The notes under the pieces: generated by a model
Database searches by the model: none
Told to the model about the DNA's origin: nothing
What the model saw: only the letters and a program-made list of their open reading frames with translations
Position numbers and translations under genes: made by a program
Assembly (NCBI RefSeq): GCF_007095465.1
Contig: NZ_SDGL01000008.1
Coordinates: 34,689-98,688, forward strand
DNA: 64,000 nucleotides
Direction of reading: 5' to 3'
Source: Lactobacillus mulieris
GTDB taxonomy: Bacteria; Bacillota; Bacilli; Lactobacillales; Lactobacillaceae
Part shown: one piece after another, positions 36,746 through 47,263 of the stretch
How positions within the stretch are numbered: the stretch's first letter is position 1
Layout: each line of letters opens with the position of its first letter

Positions 36746-37096
36746 ATGAAATTTGAAGTAGGACAACGAATTATAGGAAAAATTAATAATGTTACTGATT
36801 ATGGTATATTTGTTAGTTTAAAAAATAAAAGTGGTTTAATATACAAGGATGACTTCAAGGATGGTTGGGAAAGGGAGAAGTTAAAATTCCAGCCAGGCCA
36901 AGAAGTTAGAGTTGTAATTACACAAATAAAAAATAAAAAAATCGCCTTGTCGCTTAAACGTGTTGATGATCCTAACTTAGTTGATCCTGATAATCAATTT
37001 AATAATTTAAGTCAGGAAGCTTTTGCTAGTACCTTAACTGAACTAACTGTGCAGGCGAAAAAGACAATTAAAGATTTGCAAGATGGTCTGAATTAG
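36746..37096 (+). CDS. S1 domain RNA-binding protein (YabR-like)
   Basis: A 116-aa cytoplasmic protein. The N-terminal S1 fold (about 1-72) has VGQRIIGKINNVTDYGIFVSL, FQPGQEVRVVITQI and KKIALSLKR, followed by an acidic-to-helical tail. This matches the YabR/general stress S1 proteins located between divIC and tilS. The molecular role is not well defined; RNA or ribosome binding is expected. A terminator-like hairpin overlaps its stop codon. Confidence 0.85.
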   Translation: MKFEVGQRIIGKINNVTDYGIFVSLKNKSGLIYKDDFKDGWEREKLKFQPGQEVRVVITQIKNKKIALSLKRVDDPNLVDPDNQFNNLSQEAFASTLTELTVQAKKTIKDLQDGLN

Positions 37097-37110
37097 GCCA
37101 TCTTTTTTAT
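37079..37110 (+). terminator. Terminator-like hairpin overlapping the S1 gene stop
   Basis: AGATGGTC and GGCCATCT pair (one G-U) around TGAATTA and run into six T. The stem contains the last sense codons and the stop of the S1 gene; tilS begins 6 nt after the T tract. Confidence 0.7.
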
Positions 37111-37115
37111 AGGAT

Positions 37116-38354
37116 ATGGATAAATTAAAGCAATTTTTGACAGATTATAATCTTGACTTTAAAAATAAAACAATTATTGTTGCTTGCAGTGCTGGCCCAG
37201 ATTCTTTGGCTTTAGTTGATATGTTGAAGAATTGGCCATTAAGATTAATAGTGGCTCATTTTGATCATCAAATTCGGCAAGATAGCTACTTAGAAACTGA
37301 ATTATTGGAGCAATATTGTAAACAAAATGAGTTACCTTTGTATGTGAAAAAATGGGAAAATAACCAGAATAAAACGGAAGCAGCTGCTAGAAAAGCTAGA
37401 TATAGTTTCTTATTGGCCTTAGCTAAAGAAAAGCAAGCTGATTACTTATTAACGGCTCATCATGGGGATGACTACTTAGAAAACATCATTTTAAAATTAA
37501 TTCGTTCTGGTGATCCAGCTGAAATGAGTTCACTTCAAGCAGTAGGTCAAATGGAAGGTGTAAAGCTTGTTAGACCCCTTCTTTATTATTCAAAAAGTGA
37601 GCTAACTAAGTATCTATTAGATAAACATTTAGCTTTTATTACGGATGAAACGAACCTAACGAATGAAAATTTACGAAATCGGATAAGGCATCAGTTGATT
37701 CCTCTACTCAAAGAAGAAAATCCTACAATTTTAAAAAATGGACGAACCTTTGGGCAAAAAATGATGGCTTATCAAGGTGTAACCCAGCATACTTTTTCTG
37801 CTATAAAATTAGAACAAGTTGCAGATAGCTGGCGAATAAAGAAAGCGTCTTTAGCTAGCTATACTGATGCAGAAAAGGCTTTGTTTTGGGAATGGAAGAT
37901 TTGGCGGTATTATGATGAACGAGTCCATTTAGAAAAATGGCAAAGTGGCCCTTATCGAATTCTTGAATATCAAGATTATGTTTACTTGTTTAAAGGGCAA
38001 CCTAAATTTGTAGATAAGAGTTCAATAAAGTTGGATCAGCCTTTTATTTTCCAAGGACGAAAATATGTAATATCCACTCAAGTACTACCACAAGCCAACT
38101 TAATTGGTTCATTTTTGGCTCAAAAGGGCAATTTAAAAATGGGATCCGCTATTTCTGGTAGTAAGTTACCATTAAAAAATGGACATCATGCAAAGAGTAA
38201 GAAGTTTTTTGCCCAGGCCGCTATTCCTAACATTCTTAGGCCGGCTATTCTTTGTTTATATCAAAATGAAACAATTGTTTTTATTGAAGATGTGTATAAA
38301 AATCAAAAATGTGCTAATGATTTTATTAAGTATTACGTTTTCTTGGTAAATTAG
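37116..38354 (+). CDS. tilS: tRNA(Ile)-lysidine synthase
   Basis: Modifies C34 of tRNA-Ile(CAU) to lysidine using ATP and lysine, which fixes decoding of AUA; 412 aa. The N-terminal N-type ATP pyrophosphatase P-loop reads CSAGPDS (about 24-30) where most members have SGGxDS. HFDHQIRQDS, TEAAARKARYSF, LLTAHHGDDYLENIILKL and ENLRNRIRHQLIP are TilS landmarks. The C-terminal substrate-binding domain is present but diverged. The start is 19 nt after the S1 gene stop, behind its terminator-like hairpin, with no separate promoter seen. Confidence 0.93.
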   Translation: MDKLKQFLTDYNLDFKNKTIIVACSAGPDSLALVDMLKNWPLRLIVAHFDHQIRQDSYLETELLEQYCKQNELPLYVKKWENNQNKTEAAARKARYSFLLALAKEKQADYLLTAHHGDDYLENIILKLIRSGDPAEMSSLQAVGQMEGVKLVRPLLYYSKSELTKYLLDKHLAFITDETNLTNENLRNRIRHQLIPLLKEENPTILKNGRTFGQKMMAYQGVTQHTFSAIKLEQVADSWRIKKASLASYTDAEKALFWEWKIWRYYDERVHLEKWQSGPYRILEYQDYVYLFKGQPKFVDKSSIKLDQPFIFQGRKYVISTQVLPQANLIGSFLAQKGNLKMGSAISGSKLPLKNGHHAKSKKFFAQAAIPNILRPAILCLYQNETIVFIEDVYKNQKCANDFIKYYVFLVN

Positions 38355-38437
38355 TGCCAAGTAAAGTAAAATATTAGAGAGAGTCTAGTATTTGTGTTAC
38401 ACTTGCTAGGTAATTCTAGAATTTCGTGGAGGTATTC

Positions 38438-40573
38438 ATGAAAAATAAGCGGAATCGGCTTTTTACTAATGGCCTTTTCTATATTGTTATTTTCTTGTTA
38501 ATGCTTTGGGGAATAAACTGGATGATTGGTGGCGGACAATCCGCTTCATCAAGTGAAACTGTTAGCTACAGCCAGTTTGTAAAAGACTTAAAGAACGGGA
38601 AAATCAAAGACTTTAGTATTCAGCCTGCAAATGGTGTTTATAGCATTTCTGGTTCTTATAAGAAGGCCAAAGTGCAAAAGAAAAAGACAACTAGTTATGA
38701 TTTTCTAACTGGTGCATCAACTAGTGCTAAGATTACTAAGTTTTCAACAACTATGTTGCAAAACGACCCTACTGTTAAAACAGTAGAAAATCTAGCACAA
38801 AAACATGGTGCTAAGATTACTACTCAGGGAGAATCACAATCTGGATCATGGCTTAGTGCAATTATTACAATTGTGCCAACTATTTTCTTCATGGTTATGC
38901 TCTGGATGATGATGAACCAATCAGCTGGTGGTAGTCGCGGTGGTGGTGGTGTTCTTAACTTTGGTAAATCAAGAGTTAAGCCAGAAGATCCAACCAAGAA
39001 CCGTGTTCGCTTCTCTGATGTAGCTGGTGAAGAAGAAGAAAAGCAAGAATTAGTTGAAGTTGTTGAATTTTTGAAAGACCCATCACGTTACTTAAAATTG
39101 GGTGCAAGAATTCCATCTGGTGTCTTGCTTGAAGGACCTCCGGGTACTGGTAAGACCTTACTTGCACGAGCAGTAGCTGGTGAAGCTGGCGTGCCATTTT
39201 ATTCAATATCAGGTTCTGACTTTGTTGAAATGTTCGTCGGTGTTGGTGCTTCTCGTGTTCGTGACTTGTTTGAAAATGCTAAAAAGACTTCACCAAGTAT
39301 TATCTTTATCGACGAAATTGATGCAATTGGTCGTCGACGTGGTAATGGTATTGGTGGTGGTAACGATGAACGTGAACAAACTTTGAACCAACTTTTAGTT
39401 GAAATGGATGGTTTCCAAGGCGATGAAGGTGTTATCGTTATGGCTGCTACTAACCGTTCAGATGTACTTGATCCAGCCTTGATGCGTCCAGGTCGTTTTG
39501 ACCGGAAAGTATTAGTTGGTCGTCCTGATGTGAAGGGTCGTGAAGCTATCTTACGTGTTCATGCCAAGAACAAGCCACTTGCCAGTGATGTTGACTTGAA
39601 GGAAGTTGCTCGTCAAACTCCTGGCTTTGTAGGGGCAGACCTTGAAAATGTTTTAAATGAAGCTGCTTTAGTTGCTGCTAGAAGAAATAAAACTGAAATT
39701 ACAGCTGCCGATATTGATGAAGCAGAAGATCGTGTAATTGCTGGACCTGCTAAGAAGGATCGAATGATTTCTCAAGAAGAAAGAAAACGAGTTGCCTTCC
39801 ACGAAGCTGGTCACTCAATCTGTGGTTTAGTTTTAAGTGATTCAAGAACTGTTCGAAAAGTAACAATTGTTCCTCGAGGACGTGCTGGTGGATATAACAT
39901 TATGCTTCCTAAGGATGATCAATTTATCTTAACTAAGAAACAATTGATGGAACAAATTGTTGGTCTGATGGGTGGTAGAGCTGGTGAAGAAGTTGTTATT
40001 GGAGATCGCTCAACTGGTGCTTCAAATGACTTTGAACAAGCAACTGCTATTGCTCATAGTATGGTGGTTCACTATGGTATGACAGATGAACTTGGTATGG
40101 TTCAACTTGAAAAAGAAGGCCAAGCAGAATATGGTGTGAAGCCATATAGTGAAGCTACAGCAGCCAAGATTGACGAAGCAGTTAAGAAGATCTTGGATGA
40201 AGCTCATAAACAAGCTATTCAAATCGTTGAAGATAATCGTGACAAGCATAAGTTAATTGCTGAAGCTTTGCTTAAATACGAAACTTTAAACGAAAAGCAA
40301 ATTATGGCTTTATATAAGACTGGTGAAATGCCAGAAGCAGATCAAAAAGAATTCCCAAGTGAATCTAAAGCTTCTACTTATGAAGAGGCAAAGGCTGCAA
40401 TGGAAAAGAAAGAACATCAAAAGGATTCTGAAAAGATTGACTCCGATGATTCTTCAAAAAGTAAGGTAGCTGGTGAAAATTCTGAAAATGACATTACTGA
40501 AGAAAAAACATCAGTTGATGCAAATGATGAAAAAACACCAGAAAAACCAACCGATAGCGAAAACCAAGACTAA
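38438..40573 (+). CDS. ftsH: ATP-dependent zinc metalloprotease FtsH
   Basis: A 711-aa membrane AAA protease degrading misfolded and regulatory membrane proteins. Two N-terminal helices (about 10-28 and 140-160) flank an extracytoplasmic domain. Walker A is GPPGTGKT at 233-240, Walker B is IIFIDEIDA, and the SRH has RPGRFDR. The zinc site is HEAGH at 455-459. The last about 70 residues are acidic and low-complexity. The longest frame begins at a GTG inside the TGGAGG ribosome site; the ATG at 38438 is preferred. The 83-nt gap from tilS holds no gene. Confidence 0.96.
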   Translation: MKNKRNRLFTNGLFYIVIFLLMLWGINWMIGGGQSASSSETVSYSQFVKDLKNGKIKDFSIQPANGVYSISGSYKKAKVQKKKTTSYDFLTGASTSAKITKFSTTMLQNDPTVKTVENLAQKHGAKITTQGESQSGSWLSAIITIVPTIFFMVMLWMMMNQSAGGSRGGGGVLNFGKSRVKPEDPTKNRVRFSDVAGEEEEKQELVEVVEFLKDPSRYLKLGARIPSGVLLEGPPGTGKTLLARAVAGEAGVPFYSISGSDFVEMFVGVGASRVRDLFENAKKTSPSIIFIDEIDAIGRRRGNGIGGGNDEREQTLNQLLVEMDGFQGDEGVIVMAATNRSDVLDPALMRPGRFDRKVLVGRPDVKGREAILRVHAKNKPLASDVDLKEVARQTPGFVGADLENVLNEAALVAARRNKTEITAADIDEAEDRVIAGPAKKDRMISQEERKRVAFHEAGHSICGLVLSDSRTVRKVTIVPRGRAGGYNIMLPKDDQFILTKKQLMEQIVGLMGGRAGEEVVIGDRSTGASNDFEQATAIAHSMVVHYGMTDELGMVQLEKEGQAEYGVKPYSEATAAKIDEAVKKILDEAHKQAIQIVEDNRDKHKLIAEALLKYETLNEKQIMALYKTGEMPEADQKEFPSESKASTYEEAKAAMEKKEHQKDSEKIDSDDSSKSKVAGENSENDITEEKTSVDANDEKTPEKPTDSENQD

Positions 40574-40575
40574 TA

Positions 40576-40601
40576 AATAGGGCCGTAAGGCTCTATTTTT
40601 A
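40576..40601 (+). terminator. Intrinsic terminator after ftsH
   Basis: TAGGGCC and GGCTCTA pair with a GTAA loop, then TTTTT, 5 nt after the ftsH stop and 13 nt before hslO. Confidence 0.75.
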
Positions 40602-40613
40602 TGGAGAAAACTA

Positions 40614-41495
40614 ATGAATGATTATTTAATTAAGGCAATTGATAAAACTAAAAATTTACGCTTGTTAGCTGTTACAAGTAAGAATTTAGTTAGCGAAGCA
40701 CAAAAGCGTCACGATACTTGGTCAGCTTCAAGTGCTGTTTTGGGAAGAACATTAACAGGTGGGCTTTTGCTAGCAGCAGCTAGTTTAGTTGATAAACAAG
40801 AATTGACAGTTCGTTTGATGGGAAACGGTCCAGTAGGTGCTTGTGTAGTCACTGCTAAGAGTAATTTTACTGTAAAAGGTTATATTTCAAATCCACATAT
40901 TGCATTACCACCACGAAGTGATGGTCATATTGATGTTAAGAAAGCTGTTGGTGAAGGTTGGCTTCAAGTAACAAAAGACCAAGGATTAAATGAACCTTAT
41001 ACTGGTGAAGTTCCAATTGTCAGTGGAGAGATTGCAGAAGATTTTACTTATTATTTGGCAAAATCTGAGCAAATTCCTTCTGCAGTTGGCTTATCTGTCT
41101 TTGTTCAGGCTAATAACACTATTGGAGCAGCAGGTGGCTTTATGTTGCAAGCCTTGCCAGGAGCTAGTGATGAGTTGTTAAGTGTAGTTGAACAAAGAAT
41201 TAAAGAATTACCAAATATTTCTAGTTTATTTTTAGAAGGCATTACACCTGAACAGTTAGCTGAAAAGATTCTAGGCGATGATTGCAAAATATTAGAAAAA
41301 GACAAAGTGGCTTACGCTTGTGATTGTTCCAAAGAAAAATTTAGTCATTTGCTGGCAACATTGAAGAAAGCCGACTTGCAAGAAATGATTAATAAAGATC
41401 ATGGTGCAGAACTTACTTGCCAATTTTGTAAAGAAAAATATCATTTTAGTGATACAGAATTAAAAGCAATTCTAGCTGAACAACTTGAAAAATAA
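40614..41495 (+). CDS. hslO: Redox-regulated chaperone Hsp33
   Basis: A 293-aa cytosolic holdase activated by oxidative plus heat stress. The zinc switch is Cys236-x-Cys238 and Cys269-x2-Cys272, the CxC/CxxC arrangement that releases zinc and forms disulfides on oxidation. N-terminal blocks WSASSAVLGRTLTGGLLL and GYISNP are typical. TGGAG precedes the ATG. It lies between ftsH and dusB, a common order in lactobacilli. Confidence 0.95.
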   Translation: MNDYLIKAIDKTKNLRLLAVTSKNLVSEAQKRHDTWSASSAVLGRTLTGGLLLAAASLVDKQELTVRLMGNGPVGACVVTAKSNFTVKGYISNPHIALPPRSDGHIDVKKAVGEGWLQVTKDQGLNEPYTGEVPIVSGEIAEDFTYYLAKSEQIPSAVGLSVFVQANNTIGAAGGFMLQALPGASDELLSVVEQRIKELPNISSLFLEGITPEQLAEKILGDDCKILEKDKVAYACDCSKEKFSHLLATLKKADLQEMINKDHGAELTCQFCKEKYHFSDTELKAILAEQLEK

Positions 41496-41509
41496 CTTTA
41501 ATGATTTTG

Positions 41510-41545
41510 GAAAGGCCTGAAAGTTTTACCTTCAGGTCTTTTTTG
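41510..41545 (+). terminator. Intrinsic terminator after hslO
   Basis: GGCCTGAAAG and CTTCAGGTC pair around TTTTAC, followed by six T. Confidence 0.82.
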
Positions 41546-41582
41546 TTATGATATTAGAGTAATTTGAAAGGAAAGAAGAAAA

Positions 41583-42611
41583 GTGACTAATACAAATAGC
41601 TGGAAAATTCGTGATATCACAATTCCCAACCGGGTCGTAGTTGCTCCAATGGCTGGCGTTTCTAACTCTGCTTTCCGGGTTGTTTGTAAAGAATTTGGCG
41701 CCGGACTTGTAGTATGCGAAATGATTTCTGATCATGGGATTATTTATCGTAATAAAAAGACACTAGATATGCTTCAAGTTGCACCAGGTGAACATCCAAT
41801 GAGTATTCAAATTTTTGGTGGCACTGAAGATACTTTGCTTGAAGCTGCGCAATATATTGATCAACATACAGCAGCTGATATTATTGATATTAATATGGGC
41901 TGCCCTGTTCCTAAGGTAACCAAAACAGATGCTGGGTCTAAATGGTTACTTGATGCCAATAAGATTTATCAAATGGTTCATAAGGTTGTTCAAAATGTTG
42001 AAAAGCCAGTCAGTGTTAAGATGCGCCTGGGCTGGGATCGCAAACATATTTTTGCAGTCGAAAATGCGCTAGCTGCTCAAGAGGCAGGAGCAAGTATGTT
42101 AGCAATGCATGGGCGAACTCGAAAGCAAATGTATCAAGGTGAAGCTGATTGGGAAACTTTGCATGAAGTTGCCAATGCCTTGACGATACCATTTGTTGGC
42201 AATGGAGATATTACTAGCCCAGAATTAGCAAAGAAAATGATAGATGAAGTTGGTGCAACAGCTGTTATGATTGGGCGTGCAGCTTTAGGTAATCCATGGG
42301 AAATTAAAGACATGGTTCATTATCTTGAAACAGGTGAAAAGTTGCGTCCACAAACAGTTCGTGAAAAAATAGAAACTGCTAAGCATCAGCTCGATGGTCT
42401 GGTAGAATTAAAAGGTGAGAAGGTTGCTGTTCCAGAATTTCGTCAGCAAGCTGCTTATTATTTGAAGGGAATTCCCCGTTCAGCCAGAACTCGTGCTAAA
42501 ATAAATGAAGTCTGGACTCGTCAAGAAGTTTATGACTTGCTTGATGGTTTTGTAGAAGAATACGAAAAACGCGAAGCTGCTAAAAAGGCACGGCAAGCTA
42601 TGAAAGACTAA
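41583..42611 (+). CDS. dusB: tRNA-dihydrouridine synthase (DusB-like)
   Basis: A 342-aa FMN enzyme reducing uridine in tRNA D-loops. The TIM-barrel landmarks are VVAPMAGVSNSAFR, EMISDHGI, DINMGCPVPKVTKTDAGS with the catalytic Cys, KMRLGWD, MHGRTRKQMYQGEADW, FVGNGDI and MIGRAALGNPW. The GTG start follows AAAGGAAAG. The lysS gene begins 21 nt after its stop; the two are probably cotranscribed, an order common in Lactobacillales. Confidence 0.94.
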   Translation: MTNTNSWKIRDITIPNRVVVAPMAGVSNSAFRVVCKEFGAGLVVCEMISDHGIIYRNKKTLDMLQVAPGEHPMSIQIFGGTEDTLLEAAQYIDQHTAADIIDINMGCPVPKVTKTDAGSKWLLDANKIYQMVHKVVQNVEKPVSVKMRLGWDRKHIFAVENALAAQEAGASMLAMHGRTRKQMYQGEADWETLHEVANALTIPFVGNGDITSPELAKKMIDEVGATAVMIGRAALGNPWEIKDMVHYLETGEKLRPQTVREKIETAKHQLDGLVELKGEKVAVPEFRQQAAYYLKGIPRSARTRAKINEVWTRQEVYDLLDGFVEEYEKREAAKKARQAMKD

Positions 42612-44156
<1,545 letters not shown>

Positions 44157-44162
44157 AGATAA

Positions 44163-44198
44163 TAAAAATGACTAGCATTGGGCTAGTCATTTTTTTAC
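44163..44198. terminator. Bidirectional terminator between lysS and the Rgg gene
   Basis: AAAAATGACTAGC and GCTAGTCATTTTTTT pair almost perfectly with an ATTGG-type loop; A and T tracts flank it, so it serves both convergent genes. Confidence 0.88.
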
Positions 44199-44217
44199 GC
44201 AAATTTTAATCACGTAT

Positions 44218-45096
44218 TTATTGAAGTTTACTGTTTTTGTTAACTTGTTGAATTAGATTTATAAATTCTGAATGTATATCTTTTTGATTTAAAAAATCTG
44301 CAAATTCAACTGATTTTTTCAAGTTGTTCCAAGCGTTAAAATCTTTTTTTTGTGAATAAATGAGTAAATTAGCTAAAAACGTTCTTTTTAATTCAATATG
44401 CAAAAAATCGTTGTTTACTTTTATTTGATTAATTTGATTGAGTAATTTTCGAGCTAATGTATAGCTTTTTCTGAGTATTAGGATAGTTAGCGAATTTAAT
44501 AAAGCTTGAAAAGCAATATTGTATAAAGATGAGCCACTTTCATTCATTTTCCCCCAGGGTTCAATACGTGACCATTTATTTAAAAGCAATTTAGAAAGAG
44601 CGTAATTTTTTTTGTTAGATAATAAAGAAGTGCAATTTTCGAAAATACTAATATGTTTTTGTGTCCATTCAGGTGTATCAGATAAGAAGCTGATAATTTT
44701 TAGCTGATACTTGGGTAAAAGTAAATTTTCATTGCTAATAAGGTGATAATAATTACAAACGATTGCCATTAAGTATAAATTAGAAACCGTTCTTTTTTGT
44801 TCATAGCGTTTTATTTGTTGGGTGCATAAGGTCTTAAGACCTGTAACATCACGAGCTAAATATAATTTACGCATTTTTTTTAGAATAGGAGAGGGCTTAG
44901 AAATGTTAGCTAATTTAAAAAATTCTTCTGGAGTTAAGTGAATTCTTTTTAATAATTCAATAAATTTTGCAAAAGGAATATCCCCTTTTCCGTTTTCCCA
45001 ATGTGATAAAGAAGCAACTGAAACGATATCTCTTGCTGCATCTTTTTGAAGAATTTTCTGTTTGATTCGTATTTTTTTATATGTTTTTCCGTACAT
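44218..45096 (-). CDS. Rgg/GadR/MutR family transcriptional regulator
   Basis: A 292-aa cytoplasmic regulator. The N-terminal helix-turn-helix (about 5-60: YKKIRIKQKILQKDAARDIVSVASLSHWENGKGDIPF) matches the Rgg pattern that ends in an F/WExG element. The remaining about 220 residues are all-helical, TPR-like, with WSRIEPW in the middle, as in peptide-responsive Rgg proteins. Many Rgg regulators sense short exported peptides; no SHP-type gene was identified next to it. It is divergent from the secreted-protein/ABC genes with 265 bp between, so it probably controls them. Confidence 0.85.
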   Translation of the reverse strand: MYGKTYKKIRIKQKILQKDAARDIVSVASLSHWENGKGDIPFAKFIELLKRIHLTPEEFFKLANISKPSPILKKMRKLYLARDVTGLKTLCTQQIKRYEQKRTVSNLYLMAIVCNYYHLISNENLLLPKYQLKIISFLSDTPEWTQKHISIFENCTSLLSNKKNYALSKLLLNKWSRIEPWGKMNESGSSLYNIAFQALLNSLTILILRKSYTLARKLLNQINQIKVNNDFLHIELKRTFLANLLIYSQKKDFNAWNNLKKSVEFADFLNQKDIHSEFINLIQQVNKNSKLQ

Positions 45097-45203
45097 AATG
45101 ATATCCCTTTCAGAAAAAGCATGTTACTTTTTTAAAATTATAAATTTAAATTCTTCTACCGTATAGTATATCAAACACACAGAGGATTTTTTTATATGAC
45201 GAT

Positions 45204-45217
45204 TTCAATATATTGAA
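45204..45217. promoter_or_regulatory. Palindrome in the Rgg/secreted-protein divergent region
   Basis: TTCAATATATTGAA is a perfect 14-bp palindrome about 107 bp upstream of the Rgg start and 145 bp upstream of the secreted-protein start. Its position suggests a regulator site; binding is not demonstrated. The surrounding 45097-45361 gap is extremely AT-rich, with several -10-like sequences but no clear consensus promoter. Confidence 0.4.
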
Positions 45218-45361
45218 GTTAAAAAAGCTTAGTTGAAAAAATTTAGTAAAATTTTTGTATCAATAAAAAATACAGCGGAAAGTTTAATAATTAAAATTTT
45301 CATTTTGTATATTATTAGGGCCCTTTTTGTTGATAATTATATATTTCTGAGGAGGAAAATA

Positions 45362-45778
45362 ATGAAATTGTTTAAAAAGAATAATGTTACAGCTATGGTT
45401 GTTGCAATGGGATTAGTTACTGGATTAACAGGAACTGCTTTAGCAAGTGCTTCCGGCTATTGGACTATTACTCAAGAAACAGTTGGAGCTAGTGGAGCAT
45501 GGAGTTCATTTGGAAACGCAAACTTGAAACAATCCTCTGATAATGTTGCGTCCTTTAATGGGGATTCATTGCCAGCTTTTTTTGGCTATAATGTTAGATT
45601 AATTAATGCGAATGGTGCTGGGCGATCTGATTGGGTAAATTTGAAGAAAGATCAAACTACATATGCACATAATAATTCAGGACTAAAAGGTTATTACTAC
45701 TATGCTGATGTTAGATCTCAACCCTATGAGCCCAATTTAAGCACAGTAAAAACACATTTTAGTGCAGATAGAAAATAA
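45362..45778 (+). CDS. Small Sec-secreted protein of the Rgg-linked locus (bacteriocin-like candidate)
   Basis: A 138-aa precursor. A basic N-terminus (MKLFKKNN), a hydrophobic stretch and ALASA give a Sec signal peptide, cleaved near residue 30. The mature part is about 108 residues with no Cys, rich in Asn, Ser, Gly, Tyr and Trp (for example GYWTITQE, GAWSSFGNANLKQSS, KGYYYYADVRSQPYEP). It lacks a double-glycine leader. Size, Sec export and linked ABC genes recall lactococcin-972-like or DUF2712 secreted proteins, but I see no decisive motif. AGGAGG stands 7-8 nt before the ATG; the frame stays open 43 codons upstream to a TTG without a ribosome site. A terminator follows. Confidence 0.7.
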   Translation: MKLFKKNNVTAMVVAMGLVTGLTGTALASASGYWTITQETVGASGAWSSFGNANLKQSSDNVASFNGDSLPAFFGYNVRLINANGAGRSDWVNLKKDQTTYAHNNSGLKGYYYYADVRSQPYEPNLSTVKTHFSADRK

Positions 45779-45792
45779 TATTTAATGTAAAA

Positions 45793-45817
45793 GGGATTCT
45801 TATTAGAATCTTTTTTG
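45793..45817 (+). terminator. Internal terminator between secreted protein and transporter genes
   Basis: GATTCT and AGAATC pair with a TATT loop, followed by TTTTTT. It is short, so partial read-through into the downstream membrane genes is likely. Confidence 0.75.
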
Positions 45818-45836
45818 CATTTTGAAAGGATAAAAT

Positions 45837-46652
45837 ATGCTCTCTAAGAGAACAAATAAAATAATCATCATAGCTTTACTTGGATATTTAGTATTCATTA
45901 CTTATCTTGTTTTATCAGCTATCAATTCAGAACTAAGACCAAGAACGACTGTAGATGCTAATAGTTTTATCTATATGTTTAACGAGGTTCAACCATTTGG
46001 AGTTTATTCTAGTTTCTCACTCATATTAGCCTTATTAATCTTCCCGATAGTTGGCTCATTTGCTCCAATTTTTATTAAGAATAATAATGGAATTACTAAT
46101 GTTTTGCAGCGAAGTGGCTATGCTAAATTTCTGAGAAAGGCAAGCTGGCAAACTTTTCTTTTAGGTATGTCATTCTCCCTCTTGAGTGAGATTTTTGAAA
46201 TCATCTTAATTAATTGGAATTATGCACCTATTGCCTTTACCAATAATAGTTTTTATTTGGGACAATTTTTTAATACCTTTTCAAAAAATAGTTTAATTCA
46301 GCTGCTAGCATATATGGTTACTTCTTCAATCGGTTGGGGGATTTTTTCGGTATTTATTTTTGCTTGTGGACTTTATATTAAGAAAAATCCGCTCTTCATA
46401 GTTTCAGGGGCAGTATTAGGCTTGATTTTGCTTCTTTTACCGACTTTGTATGGAATGATGAATTATTTCTTGTATGCTGTGGCTAATGTAACTGAGATTA
46501 GTACTTTAATTGCACCAGGAATGATTAGTTTTGCTGGTCAAAAAGCACCAGGTGGAATTATGATTATCTGGATAATTAGTGCGATATTATTTGCTTTAAT
46601 AGCGTGGATTTTAATGATGACTTGGCAGAAAAAACAATTGCGAGGTAAATAA
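45837..46652 (+). CDS. Membrane protein 1 of the Rgg-linked ABC locus
   Basis: A 271-aa protein with six likely helices (around 9-30, 55-80, 100-125, 150-175, 182-205, 238-262), lacking the large extracytoplasmic domain of NatB-type permeases. Topology and size fit an ABC-2-like permease subunit of a bacteriocin immunity/export transporter. I recognise no specific family. GAAAGGA provides the ribosome site. The stop overlaps the next start by 1 nt. Sequence is AT-rich like the rest of the locus. Confidence 0.68.
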   Translation: MLSKRTNKIIIIALLGYLVFITYLVLSAINSELRPRTTVDANSFIYMFNEVQPFGVYSSFSLILALLIFPIVGSFAPIFIKNNNGITNVLQRSGYAKFLRKASWQTFLLGMSFSLLSEIFEIILINWNYAPIAFTNNSFYLGQFFNTFSKNSLIQLLAYMVTSSIGWGIFSVFIFACGLYIKKNPLFIVSGAVLGLILLLLPTLYGMMNYFLYAVANVTEISTLIAPGMISFAGQKAPGGIMIIWIISAILFALIAWILMMTWQKKQLRGK

Positions 46653-47251
46653 TGCCAACAAAAACAAAAAAATATATCAGATACTCTTTAATTGGTGTTT
46701 TGGCACTAAGTTTCTTTGCATATTGGCTTTTGATTGCTGGTATGAAACCAAAGTATGACATCATATTTGCAGTAAGTTTTCAGCACGGACTATCTATTTA
46801 TTTGCAAAGTCTGCTTTATGTATTAGTGTTTTTTCAAGTGTTGATTGCTAGAAAAGTAAGCAATGCAATTGCTGTAAGAAAGCAAACAAAAAAGGTTATT
46901 TCCAAGTTAGCTGGCTTAATAGTGTTGGAATGGTTACTTTTTTGGATTCCTTTTTTAGGAAGTTACTATTTATTTAAGAGTCATAATTTCTTTAAAATGG
47001 GAGACTTTAAATTTGGGCTGTGGATACTTCTTGCTCATATGTTATTAATGCTCTTTTTGATGTTGAGCTTACTATTAGCTTATAGGCTACCATTTCCTTA
47101 TATCATTATTACTTTAGTAATAGCTATTACTTGGTCATATCACTTATGTTTTGAATTTACATTAATCCTTCCAAAATATAGTAAAATATTCGATCCCCTT
47201 TATCGTGCTACCCACTATATTTATTTAGGAATTTGTCATATCTTTTTATAG
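46652..47251 (+). CDS. Membrane protein 2 of the Rgg-linked ABC locus
   Basis: A 199-aa protein with a basic N-terminus (MPTKTKKYIR) and about five hydrophobic helices, with an aromatic-rich C-terminus (HYIYLGICHIFL). The start ATG overlaps the preceding stop by 1 nt, implying coupled translation. No family is recognised. By position it is a second permease-like subunit of the transporter. Confidence 0.65.
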   Translation: MPTKTKKYIRYSLIGVLALSFFAYWLLIAGMKPKYDIIFAVSFQHGLSIYLQSLLYVLVFFQVLIARKVSNAIAVRKQTKKVISKLAGLIVLEWLLFWIPFLGSYYLFKSHNFFKMGDFKFGLWILLAHMLLMLFLMLSLLLAYRLPFPYIIITLVIAITWSYHLCFEFTLILPKYSKIFDPLYRATHYIYLGICHIFL

Positions 47252-47263
47252 AAAGGTCGAAAA

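Noticed and set aside
45195..45215. Tiny ORF (MTISIY) after AGAGGA in the Rgg gap as a pheromone
   Set aside because: Six residues with an AT-rich 10-nt spacing is far shorter than known Rgg-linked SHP precursors; it overlaps the palindrome and is probably chance.
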